Assembly: GCA_910580015.1 (NCBI GenBank)
Contig: CAJTVT010000008.1
Coordinates: forward strand, 1 to 29,480
Direction: 5' to 3'
Origin: an uncultured Lachnospiraceae bacterium
GTDB lineage: Bacteria > Bacillota > Clostridia > Lachnospirales > Lachnospiraceae
Length of the DNA stretch: 29,480 bases
Shown here: positions 1 to 7,684 of the stretch, piece after piece
How the letters are laid out: each line of letters opens with the position of its first letter
Position numbering within the stretch: position 1 is the first letter of the stretch
Position numbers and translations under genes: made by a program
Notes under the pieces: generated by a model
Told to the model about the DNA's origin: nothing
The model's database searches: none
Seen by the model: the letters and a program-made list of their open reading frames with translations, nothing else

Positions 1-24
1 ATCGCTGTGTCAGCGACGAAAGTT

Positions 25-53
25 ATCTTACCATGTTTATCTTACATTGTCAA
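25..53 (-). promoter_or_regulatory. Strong outward-facing sigma-A promoter
   Basis: On the minus strand a perfect -35 TTGACA (48-53) is separated by 17 bp from TAAGAT (25-30). An A/T-rich stretch lies just upstream (54-90), as in promoters with an UP element. The predicted start is near position 18, and the first transcribed bases contain CGCTGACACAGCG, a small inverted repeat. The gene it serves lies outside the window. The strength and the GC-rich start suggest a stable RNA or highly expressed gene, but that is inference. Confidence 0.7.
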
Positions 54-133
54 CAAAATATTACAAAAAAATAAAAGAAAGTATTCTTTCAAATATTTTG
101 TAAATTGTTTGACTATTTTACTTCTCTTTTTTC

Positions 134-186
134 TTGACAATCTGAATATAATATGATTTAATATTCATATGAACAGTTATTCAAAT
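134..186 (+). promoter_or_regulatory. Promoter plus ArsR/CadC-like operator of the metal ATPase locus
   Basis: TTGACA (134-139) lies 17 bp from TTTAAT (157-162). Overlapping the predicted start is an imperfect dyad, ATATGAA (167-173) with TTCAAAT (180-186), six of seven positions complementary. The arms and spacing match the 12-2-12 type operator bound by SmtB/ArsR metal sensors such as CadC and CzrA. A repressor here would block transcription start until Cd, Zn or Pb releases it. The promoter is clear; the operator is a pattern match only. Confidence 0.6.
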
Positions 187-201
187 ATTCATTTATATCC
201 A

Positions 202-447
202 TATGGAGAGCAAGCTCTTATGGACTGTATGTATGATATAAAGATATCTTTCCATTGTTCATCTTAAATAAAAAATCACAATAATGGATTCATTTGAGAA
301 GCTGATGCACATACTATTAGACTACTGACTGAAAATTCTTCTAGATAAAGCTCTTCTTCTATTGATAAATCTTTTGCAAAATGAGAATGTACTATCTGCT
401 TGATCGTATGATGCATTCGATTATAAAGCTAGAGAAATATCATATTG
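202..447 (+). pseudogene. Decayed ArsR-family (CadC/CzrA-like) regulator remnant
   Basis: No open frame spans this stretch, but two pieces in different frames resemble an ArsR winged helix in the right order. At 301-336 the frame reads EADAHTIRLLTEN, like the recognition helix (family form SxxNxSHHLRLLxxxG). At 381-446 another frame reads MRMYYLLDRMMHSIIK followed by LEKYHIEIK, like the family's wing and C-terminal helix (xxYYSLDDEHVxxIIxxxxxHI). The distance between them fits the family. Stops and at least one frameshift break it. Its position between an ArsR-type operator and a metal ATPase supports the reading. This is based on recognition by eye, so it could be chance. Confidence 0.42.
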
Positions 448-516
448 AAATAAAATTTACAAAGAGCTCTCTTCCATTTGAATCATTGCTTGTGGGAATA
501 TAAGGAGGTACTTTCC

Positions 517-2835
517 ATGCAAAAACAAGAACACCAACATCACAAACATCATTTTACTGAAAAACACCAACAGGAAGATTCCTGCAATTGTGGACATGAT
601 CACTCACAACACCAACTCGATAACCTATGTCTGGAACAGAACAATTGTGAACATAACCACCCCCATCCAGACCCATTCTGGACAGAAGGAGTTACATTCA
701 CTTGTCTTGTGGAAAATCTTGGATGTGCCAATTGTGCCTCTAAAATGGAGAGCAAAATCAATCAGCTTTCTGGCGTAAATGCGGCCACTCTTACATTTGC
801 CACAAAACAACTGCGTGTGTCTGTGACTCCTGAAGCTGCCAAAAGGGAATCTGCGCTGATAGAAGAATTTCAAAAAATCTGTGCGTCCATTGAATCTGGG
901 ACAGTAGTCAGAAAACAGCAGCCTAGCCATAAAGGCAAAAAAGCTCTGATGCAAGCAGAGGAACAAACCAAGCACTGGCATGGACTGAGTGAACATCAAG
1001 CAGATCTTATTTTTATTCTTTTTGGAGCGTTTCTTTTTACGACTGGAGAAATTATTGAACACTGGGCAACCGGTTTTTTATTTATTTCCAATGCGCTTTA
1101 TATTGTCGCCTACCTGATATTAGGAGGACAAATCCTTCTTATTGCTGCCAAAAATCTTATCAAAGGCCAAATTTTTGATGAAAATTTTCTGATGAGCCTT
1201 GCCACCTTAGGGGCTTTTGCCATCGGTGATTTTGCAGAAGCTGTGGGTGTTATGCTCTTTTATCGTGTTGGTGAATACTTTGAAGAGAGAGCAGTTTCTC
1301 GTAGCCGTTCACAGATTATGGATGCTGTGGATATGCGACCTGAAACGGTCCACCTTGTACTTGGAGATACCATAAAAGAACTTCCAGCAGAGAATGCAAC
1401 TCCTGGAGATCTTCTGATTGTTCGACCTGGAGATCGCATTCCTTTAGATGGCACAATTGTAGAAGGGGAAAGTCGCCTAGACACCTCGCCTATTACTGGA
1501 GAACCTGTGCCAATAAAAGCAAATATCGGCGATGGTGTCACTTCTGGTTGTATCAATCTGTCTGGTCAATTGACGATTCGCGTGGAAAAAACTCTAGATC
1601 AATCCATGGTAACAAGAATTTTGGATTCCGTGGAAAATGCTGCTGCCAGCAAACCTAAAATTGACCGTTTTATCACCCGTTTCTCCAAAATATACACGCC
1701 ATTTGTAGTAACTGCCGCTATTGCCACTGCAATTCTTCCCTCTTTATTTACTGGAGACTGGAACCACTGGATATATACCTCTTTGACATTTTTGGTCATT
1801 AGCTGTCCTTGCGCATTGGTATTAAGTGTGCCTTTGGCATTTTTCTCAGGTATTGGATCTGGCTCTAAAAAGGGAATTTTGTTTAAGGGAGGTGTGTCAA
1901 TTGAGGCTTTAAATCATATTTCCACTGTCATTATGGATAAAACAGGTACCATCACAAAAGGAAATTTCGTTGTGCAGAATATCATTCCCATTGGAAATAT
2001 CAGTGCAGAGAAGCTCCTTACACTCTGCGCAAGCTGTGAACAACGCTCCAATCACCCCATCGGTATCAGCATTACTGCTGCTGCACAAGAACAACATCTT
2101 GTGCTGGAAACGCCCTTAAAACTTCAAGAAATTTCAGGACATGGCATTCAAGCACAGCTTTCAGAAGGGGAACTATTGGCAGGAAACCGTAACTTAATGG
2201 AAAAATTTCATGTAGACTTTTCCGCCTATACAAAAGTTTCTCATGGTACAGAAGTTTTTGTTGCAGTCAACGGAGCTCTTGCTGGAGTTCTGGTAATCTC
2301 TGACACAATCAAGCCAGAAGCTTCCCGTGCGATCGCTTCCCTAAAAAGACTGCATATCACCACTGCCATGCTGACTGGAGATACATTGGAAAATGCCCAG
2401 GCCGTGGCAAATGAGACTGGAATAGAGCAAGTTCATGCCCGGATGCTACCGGAAGAAAAACTCACTAGATTGCAAGAAATTCGCAGCAAAAACGGAGCTG
2501 TCATGTTCGTGGGAGACGGAATTAACGATGCTCCTGTTCTTGCTGGGGCAGATGTGGGCGCAGCTATGGGCAGCGGCGCAGATGCTGCCATTGAAGCCGC
2601 AGATGTGGTATTTATGACCTCCAATATGCAAGCTGTTCCCCAATCCATAGCCATCGCCAAGGCTACGACCCGAATTGCATGGCAAAATGTTATATTTGCC
2701 CTAATTATCAAGGCTTTGGTCATGATTCTTGGACTTACCGGCCATGCCTCTATGTGGATGGCTGTATTTGCAGACAGCGGCGTCGCCATGTTATGTGTCC
2801 TGAACTCCATCCGTATACTCTACAAGAAATCCTAA
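517..2835 (+). CDS. cadA: P1B-type heavy-metal (Cd/Zn/Pb) exporting ATPase
   Basis: A membrane pump that uses ATP to export divalent soft metals, 772 aa. The ATG at 517 was chosen because AAGGAGGT (502-509) sits 7 bases before it; an upstream TTG at 478 has no ribosome site. Residues 1-55 carry about 12 His and 4 Cys, a likely extra metal-binding tail. An HMA domain with GCANC (69-73) follows, then paired membrane helices, the CPC transport motif (430-432), the phosphorylated Asp in DKTGT (D474), the HP motif (near 513) and GDGIND (666-671). CPC with this His/Cys tail fits the CadA/ZntA subgroup rather than copper pumps. A regulator remnant and an ArsR-type operator lie upstream. Cd versus Zn versus Pb preference cannot be read here. 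The promoter at 134-162 implies a leader of about 350 bases. Confidence 0.93.
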   Translation: MQKQEHQHHKHHFTEKHQQEDSCNCGHDHSQHQLDNLCLEQNNCEHNHPHPDPFWTEGVTFTCLVENLGCANCASKMESKINQLSGVNAATLTFATKQLRVSVTPEAAKRESALIEEFQKICASIESGTVVRKQQPSHKGKKALMQAEEQTKHWHGLSEHQADLIFILFGAFLFTTGEIIEHWATGFLFISNALYIVAYLILGGQILLIAAKNLIKGQIFDENFLMSLATLGAFAIGDFAEAVGVMLFYRVGEYFEERAVSRSRSQIMDAVDMRPETVHLVLGDTIKELPAENATPGDLLIVRPGDRIPLDGTIVEGESRLDTSPITGEPVPIKANIGDGVTSGCINLSGQLTIRVEKTLDQSMVTRILDSVENAAASKPKIDRFITRFSKIYTPFVVTAAIATAILPSLFTGDWNHWIYTSLTFLVISCPCALVLSVPLAFFSGIGSGSKKGILFKGGVSIEALNHISTVIMDKTGTITKGNFVVQNIIPIGNISAEKLLTLCASCEQRSNHPIGISITAAAQEQHLVLETPLKLQEISGHGIQAQLSEGELLAGNRNLMEKFHVDFSAYTKVSHGTEVFVAVNGALAGVLVISDTIKPEASRAIASLKRLHITTAMLTGDTLENAQAVANETGIEQVHARMLPEEKLTRLQEIRSKNGAVMFVGDGINDAPVLAGADVGAAMGSGADAAIEAADVVFMTSNMQAVPQSIAIAKATTRIAWQNVIFALIIKALVMILGLTGHASMWMAVFADSGVAMLCVLNSIRILYKKS

Positions 2836-2838
2836 ACA

Positions 2839-3004
2839 CTAGTGTAGTGACCGCATTATATCCGGTAAAACTCCGCAGAATATTTGCTCATCTACAAGAC
2901 GGATTTTCGACGGCGTAGCGGTGGCTACGGATAGAAAATCCAACGCAGTAGATGGGCGGATAGACAAGGAGGTTTATAGGAATATAATGTGGTCAATACA
3001 CTGG
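2839..3004. repeat. MITE-like 166-bp palindromic element
   Basis: The whole stretch folds on itself about a single centre at 2921/2922. The terminal inverted repeats (2839-2861 and 2982-3004) agree at 20 of 23 positions. Further in, GCTCATCTAC (2886-2895) pairs with 2948-2957 (one G-U), GGATTTTC (2901-2908) with 2934-2941, and CGTAGC (2914-2919) with 2924-2929 around a 4-base loop. There is no convincing gene inside. Small size, terminal repeats and no transposase fit a non-autonomous element (MITE) or a dispersed structured repeat. Complementarity stops abruptly at 2839 and 3004, which sets the ends. The left end is 3 bases past the cadA stop codon. No clear target duplication was found, and there is no U tract for a simple terminator. 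Confidence 0.72.
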
Positions 3005-3052
3005 CATCCTTCTTTCTACTGTATCTATACCAAGTATGCTAAATCTAACAAA

Positions 3053-3090
3053 ACAACGCATCCGCAAAAAACTTATAGCGGATGCGTTGT
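3053..3090 (-). terminator. Terminator hairpin after radA
   Basis: A perfect 13-bp stem (3053-3065 with 3078-3090) with a 12-base loop starts 22 bases after the radA stop codon. On the minus strand it is followed by a modestly T-rich run (TTTGTTAGATTT). It would also hinder plus-strand read-through from cadA, although that side lacks a T tract. Confidence 0.7.
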
Positions 3091-3112
3091 CTATCTGAAA
3101 ATGCTTGATAAC

Positions 3113-4483
3113 TTATCCAATACAACCGATGGCTTCTCGGATATTTTCCACACCAATCATTTTTATGCCTGACGTATCTGTCAGTCCTGGCATGCTCACT
3201 TTTGGCAGGATACACGTGGTAAATCCCAGTTTTTTTGCTTCAGAAACTCTCTGCTGTGCCATATTCACTGCACGAACTTCCCCGCTCAATCCCACCTCTC
3301 CAAAACAAATCATTTTTTCATCGATGGCCTTATCTCGGAAACTGGATGCAAGAGCCATCACAATTCCAAGATCGATTGCTGGCTCACTCATACGGATTCC
3401 TCCAGCGATATTGACATATGCATCACAGGCAGACAGGGAAAGACCTCCACGCTTTTCCAACACTGCCATCAACAGATTGACACGATTCAAATCTGTCCCT
3501 GCGGCTGTTCTTCTTGGTATTCCAAAATTACTGTGGCATACTAAAGCCTGAATTTCCAAAAGAATTGGGCGAGTGCCCTCCATGGAGCAGGCAACAATGG
3601 AACCAGAAGCTCCTTGAGGTTTTCCATTTAACATAAATTCTGAGGGATTTTCCACCTCCATTAGTCCTTCTTCTCTCATCTCAAAAACACCGATCTCATT
3701 GGTAGAACCAAAACGGTTTTTCACGCCTCGCAGAATCCGGTAAGATGCATGACGATCGCCTTCAAAATACAATACAGTATCTACCATATGTTCCAGCACT
3801 CTCGGCCCTGCTACCACTCCCTCCTTGGTGACATGCCCAACAATAAATATGGTCACTTCCATTCCTTTGGCAAGTTGTAGAAGACGCGCTGTCGTCTCCC
3901 GCACCTGCGACACGCTCCCTGGCGCCGATCCAACTTCCTCACTATACATAGTTTGAATGGAATCAATCACCACTGCCTGGGGTTTCACCCGCTCCACCAC
4001 CTGTTCAATCCGTTCTAAACTCGTATCACAAAACAATTGAAGTCGCTCTGAAAATTCACCAATTCTCTGTGCACGCATTTTAATCTGTTGCAGAGATTCT
4101 TCACCAGAAATATACAAGATTTCACTGATATCTGCAAGATTCCTGCACACCTGCAATAACAATGTGGATTTACCAATCCCAGGATCGCCTCCCACCAATA
4201 CCAGGGAACCAGGAACAATTCCCCCACCGAGAACACGATCCAATTCCTGGAACCCCGTCTTCATTCTCTCTCTAGAATGCATATTGATCTCTGAAATTCT
4301 GGTCGGCCTCAATTCATCCTTCTCTACTGTAACCACTTTCACTTTCCCGACAGATTTCTTCTCCACAGTCTCTTCCACCAAAGTATTCCACTCTCTGCAA
4401 CCTGGACATTGACCCATCCATTTGGAAGATTCATGCCCACAGGACTGACAGAAATACACTGTGACCTTCTTACTTTTTGCCAT
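3113..4483 (-). CDS. radA: DNA repair protein RadA
   Basis: A RecA-related ATPase that helps process recombination intermediates (branch migration) in the cytoplasm, 456 aa, normal for the family. Visible in order: a four-Cys zinc finger (C12, C15, C26, C29), Walker A GDPGIGKS (99-106), Walker B VVIDSIQT (171-178), the RadA-specific KNRFG (255-259), and the C-terminal Lon-protease-like domain. The start at 4483 was chosen because AGGAG lies just before it; the frame is open 14 codons further but has no ribosome site there. It ends the clpC-side gene cluster, where radA commonly sits in Firmicutes. A terminator-like hairpin sits 32 bases upstream, so expression may depend on read-through or an unseen promoter. 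Confidence 0.96.
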   Translation of the reverse strand: MAKSKKVTVYFCQSCGHESSKWMGQCPGCREWNTLVEETVEKKSVGKVKVVTVEKDELRPTRISEINMHSRERMKTGFQELDRVLGGGIVPGSLVLVGGDPGIGKSTLLLQVCRNLADISEILYISGEESLQQIKMRAQRIGEFSERLQLFCDTSLERIEQVVERVKPQAVVIDSIQTMYSEEVGSAPGSVSQVRETTARLLQLAKGMEVTIFIVGHVTKEGVVAGPRVLEHMVDTVLYFEGDRHASYRILRGVKNRFGSTNEIGVFEMREEGLMEVENPSEFMLNGKPQGASGSIVACSMEGTRPILLEIQALVCHSNFGIPRRTAAGTDLNRVNLLMAVLEKRGGLSLSACDAYVNIAGGIRMSEPAIDLGIVMALASSFRDKAIDEKMICFGEVGLSGEVRAVNMAQQRVSEAKKLGFTTCILPKVSMPGLTDTSGIKMIGVENIREAIGCIG

Positions 4484-4510
4484 AAAATCTCCTTTTCTTT
4501 CTGTCATTTG

Positions 4511-4552
4511 AAAAGGCGCCTCCAAGCCTTCCTATATGGCTTCTGAGACGCC
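4511..4552 (-). terminator. Terminator between the small conserved gene and radA
   Basis: On the minus strand GGCGTCTCAGAAGCC (4552-4538) pairs with GGCTTGGAGGCGCC (4528-4515) with one bulge and one G-U or mismatch, around a 9-base loop. TTTT (4514-4511) follows. It would stop most transcripts coming from the gene ending at 4627 and leave partial read-through into radA. Confidence 0.65.
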
Positions 4553-4626
4553 TCTTGCACTGCATTATAAAATGTACTCTAAAGGTTAAATCATCCATGT
4601 ATTGGTATTTAACCGCCAGTGTATCA

Positions 4627-5043
4627 TTATGCTATTTTTTCAATTTCAACGGTAACTGGTACATCTTCATTCAATTCCACACTGATACTCAGTTTTCCCC
4701 CCAGATTTGTCTTCATCTGTCCCGCATCCACATCATTCACTTTCACCTTATACTCCGTTTGTTCCTCCAGTTCCAGGGTAATCTGTGCGTCCTCCGGCCC
4801 TTCTACCTGAAATGCTGCTCCGCTGTCTGTTACTTTAAGCTGCTTCACTGTGGTTCCTGGCACCGATTCATACACGAACATACCATTCCGTTCCAGTTTG
4901 GTAATCTCTTTGAAAGTCTTTACCTTATACAAATCTCCGCCAAACTCAAAATTATCTAATTTTGATTTGGAATCCAGCCTATAATTCCCGAAACTGAGCG
5001 TATCATTTCCCTCAGCACGAATTAATTCTTCTACTACAGCCAT
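4627..5043 (-). CDS. Conserved small protein of unknown function
   Basis: A 138-aa protein without signal peptide or membrane segment, so probably cytoplasmic. The start at 5043 (MAVVEEL) is preceded by AGGAGG at good spacing; an upstream in-frame ATG at 5085 lacks one. The sequence is acidic and beta-rich, with conserved-looking stretches SFGNY, GDLYKVKTFKEITKLERNG and FVYESVPGT, and ends in a repeated VxVEIxK beta pattern. I recall close relatives in Lachnospiraceae carrying the label 'endosialidase', but nothing here shows sialidase motifs and I would not transfer that name. It lies between clpC and radA and is read in the same direction. A weak promoter is possible just upstream. Confidence 0.85.
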   Translation of the reverse strand: MAVVEELIRAEGNDTLSFGNYRLDSKSKLDNFEFGGDLYKVKTFKEITKLERNGMFVYESVPGTTVKQLKVTDSGAAFQVEGPEDAQITLELEEQTEYKVKVNDVDAGQMKTNLGGKLSISVELNEDVPVTVEIEKIA

Positions 5044-5133
5044 TTTTCTATCCTCCTGTTGAGATTTTATAGATTGCCCCATCATCTATGGCATGGTATC
5101 TATACATTTCTGACGTATATCATGTCTGTCCAT

Positions 5134-5162
5134 ATTATAATATATTTTTCTTCTTTTTGCCA
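5134..5162 (-). promoter_or_regulatory. Possible promoter for the small conserved gene
   Basis: On the minus strand a perfect TATAAT (5134-5139) lies 17 bp from TGGCAA (5157-5162), a poor -35. It sits in the 121-bp gap after clpC, where no terminator hairpin is evident. It may add to read-through from clpC. Confidence 0.4.
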
Positions 5163-5164
5163 GC

Positions 5165-7621
5165 CTATTTTTCCTTCTTTACCACAAAAGCCACTTGTTT
5201 TTTGTGCATTGTGACTTCCACCTGATCTCCGGATTTCACCCTGCCTGCAAGAATCTCTTCTGCAAGTCCGTCCTCCAGTTCATTTTGTATTTTTCTACGC
5301 AAAGGACGAGCGCCATATTTTGGTTCAAATGCTGTCTCTACAATATAGCTCTTAACGGCTCCAGTAATATGCAGCGTAATTCCCATCTGTTTCTGGCACC
5401 GCAGAATCAGGGTCTTTGACATCAAAGTAATAATTTTCTTCATATCCTCTTTTGTCAGTGCATGAAAGACAATCGTCTCATCAATACGGTTCAAAAACTC
5501 TGGTTTAAAAATCCTGCGTACCTCTTCCATCACGCTGCCCTTCATGCGGTCATAGTTAATGTTTGCATCCTCCACAGAGGCAAATCCTAACGCCTTGGGC
5601 TCAATAATAGATTGTGCCCCCGCATTGGATGTCATAATAATGATGGTATTTTTAAAATCCACTTTTCTGCCCTGGGCATCTGTAATGTGCCCATCATCCA
5701 AAACCTGGAGCAGAATATTAAAGATATCAGGATGTGCTTTCTCGATCTCATCGAACAAGATCACAGAGTAAGGATTCCGCCTTACTTTTTCACTGAGCTG
5801 TCCCCCAGCATCATATCCAACATAACCTGGAGGGGAACCAATCATCTTAGAAACGCTGTGTTTTTCCATATATTCTGACATGTCCACCCGAATCATCGCA
5901 TCTTCACTGCCAAACATCGCTTCAGCCAATGCCTTTGAAATCTCTGTTTTCCCTACTCCTGTGGGACCTAAAAACAAAAATGATCCTATGGGTCGGCCTG
6001 GATCCTTTAATCCTACACGGCCACGGCGCACAGCCTTTGCCACAGCGCTGACTGCATCCTCCTGGCCAATGACACGCTTATGGAGAATATTTTCCAGCTT
6101 CCGAAGCTTAACTGTCTCCTCCTCAGCAAGCTTTTTTACTGGAATTTTTGTCCACTGTGCCACAACCTCAGCAATTTCATTTTCCCCTACTTCGGCTTTT
6201 TTTAATTTCAGAGATTTCTTTGCTTTTTTCTGTAATTTATCATATTCCTGTTCCAGTCCTTCTTGTTCTTGACGCAGGCTGGACGCAAGCTCTAAGTCCA
6301 TATTTTGAATTGCATGTTCTAATTCCTCTCCCACTCGGTTAAGTTCCACTGTGATCCCCTGCAATTGTTCTGAGGACTTCACTCCTTGCAGGCGCATTCT
6401 TGCTGCCGCCTCATCCATCAAATCAATTGCTTTGTCTGGTAGAAAACGATCGGAAATATAGCGCTCGGAAAGTCTTGCTGCTGCCTCCACTGCCTGATCT
6501 GTGATCACCACCTGATGGTGTTTTTCATAAAATCTGCGGAGCCCTTTTAAAATTGCTATAGTATCCTGTATGGAAGGTTCCTCCACCATAACTGGTTGAA
6601 ATCTCCGCTCTAGTGCAGCATCTTTCTCGATATATTTCCGATATTCCTCCACCGTAGTGGCTCCAATCATCTGAAGTTCCCCTCGCGCCAGGTATGGCTT
6701 TAAAATATTGGAAGCATCCATTGCGCCCTCTGCCCCCCCTGCACCGATGATGGTGTGCAGTTCATCCATAAACAGCAGAATATTCCCTGCGCCCATCACT
6801 TCGCGGATGACTTTCTTAATTCGTTCCTCAAACTCTCCTCGATATTTGGAACCAGCAATCATACTCGACAGATCCAGTGTAATCACGCGTTTTCCTGACA
6901 CAGATTCTGGCACAAGTCCCAAAGAGATCTGTTGTGCCAACCCTTCCGCAATCGCCGTCTTTCCCACTCCTGGCTCTCCAATTAAGCATGGATTATTCTT
7001 CCCACGCCGGCTTAAAATCTGGATCACTCTGAGAATTTCTGCTTCCCGACCGATGACAGGATCCAATTTTCCCTCCAAGGCAAGCTTGGTTAAATCTCTG
7101 GAATATTGATCTAATACAGGCGTAGATTCCAGATTTCTCTTTCTTCCCTTGGCAGACTTCAGTTCCTCTTTGGAAAAACTTCCTTCTTCCCCCATAGCAA
7201 CCAAAAGGTCAATGTAGAGCTTTTGTAGATTCACCCCCATGGTATTTAAGAGCCGGACTGCCGCAGATTCGTTTTCCTTCAAAATAGAGAGCATCAAATG
7301 TTCTGTCCCTATTTTTTCACTGTTAAAATGAGCGGCCTCTTTTTCTGCCATATCCAAAACTTTCTGCGTTCTTGGAGAATACCCGTCTCTGTCCAGAAGA
7401 GCCATTCCCTCACCAGGTGCAATTAACTCCTCAATCAACTCCAAAAGTTTCTTCTCTTGTACTTGGTTATCTGCCAGTATCTGAGCTGCCACACCTTTTC
7501 GCTCCTGAATCATACCTGCCAGAATGTGTTCTGTGCCAATATAATTATGTTGCAGCTTCTTGGACAATCTTGCTGCAAGCTCCAAAACTTTCTTTGCCTG
7601 CTCCGTGTATTGTTTATGCAT
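5165..7621 (-). CDS. clpC: ATP-dependent Clp protease ATP-binding subunit ClpC
   Basis: An AAA+ unfoldase that feeds damaged or regulatory proteins into the ClpP peptidase, 818 aa, full length. Two Clp_N repeats fill about residues 1-145. AAA module 1 has Walker A GEPGVGKT (215-222) and Walker B ILLFMDEL (281-288). A coiled UVR-like middle segment (about 420-470) marks ClpC rather than ClpA or ClpB. Module 2 has GPTGVGKT (552-559), VILFDEIE (620-627) and an LGF tripeptide (678-680) that fits the ClpP-docking loop. The start at 7621 has AGGAGG 6 bases before it. It is 63 bp downstream of the cadherin-like gene with no terminator between, so co-transcription is likely. No CtsR-type heptad repeat was seen upstream, and ctsR, mcsA and mcsB are not neighbours. 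Confidence 0.96.
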   Translation of the reverse strand: MHKQYTEQAKKVLELAARLSKKLQHNYIGTEHILAGMIQERKGVAAQILADNQVQEKKLLELIEELIAPGEGMALLDRDGYSPRTQKVLDMAEKEAAHFNSEKIGTEHLMLSILKENESAAVRLLNTMGVNLQKLYIDLLVAMGEEGSFSKEELKSAKGRKRNLESTPVLDQYSRDLTKLALEGKLDPVIGREAEILRVIQILSRRGKNNPCLIGEPGVGKTAIAEGLAQQISLGLVPESVSGKRVITLDLSSMIAGSKYRGEFEERIKKVIREVMGAGNILLFMDELHTIIGAGGAEGAMDASNILKPYLARGELQMIGATTVEEYRKYIEKDAALERRFQPVMVEEPSIQDTIAILKGLRRFYEKHHQVVITDQAVEAAARLSERYISDRFLPDKAIDLMDEAAARMRLQGVKSSEQLQGITVELNRVGEELEHAIQNMDLELASSLRQEQEGLEQEYDKLQKKAKKSLKLKKAEVGENEIAEVVAQWTKIPVKKLAEEETVKLRKLENILHKRVIGQEDAVSAVAKAVRRGRVGLKDPGRPIGSFLFLGPTGVGKTEISKALAEAMFGSEDAMIRVDMSEYMEKHSVSKMIGSPPGYVGYDAGGQLSEKVRRNPYSVILFDEIEKAHPDIFNILLQVLDDGHITDAQGRKVDFKNTIIIMTSNAGAQSIIEPKALGFASVEDANINYDRMKGSVMEEVRRIFKPEFLNRIDETIVFHALTKEDMKKIITLMSKTLILRCQKQMGITLHITGAVKSYIVETAFEPKYGARPLRRKIQNELEDGLAEEILAGRVKSGDQVEVTMHKKQVAFVVKKEK

Positions 7622-7684
7622 CCGTTCCTCCTGTTAATTCGACATTGACCGCTGCCGCAAGTCCACACACTTCTTTTCCCATTC

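Noticed and set aside
478..516. Upstream TTG start adding 13 residues to the metal ATPase
   Set aside because: No ribosome site precedes it, whereas AAGGAGGT sits at ideal distance from the ATG at 517.
2839..3004. Integron attC site
   Set aside because: The fold is symmetrical from end to end with long terminal repeats, no integrase or cassette array is present, and core-site motifs are not seen.
2921..3172. Open frames of 79-83 codons after the ATPase
   Set aside because: They lie across the palindromic element and the terminator, have no ribosome site and show no protein-like pattern.
7622..7684. CtsR operator upstream of clpC
   Set aside because: Only an isolated TTGACC is present, without the tandem heptads that CtsR needs.
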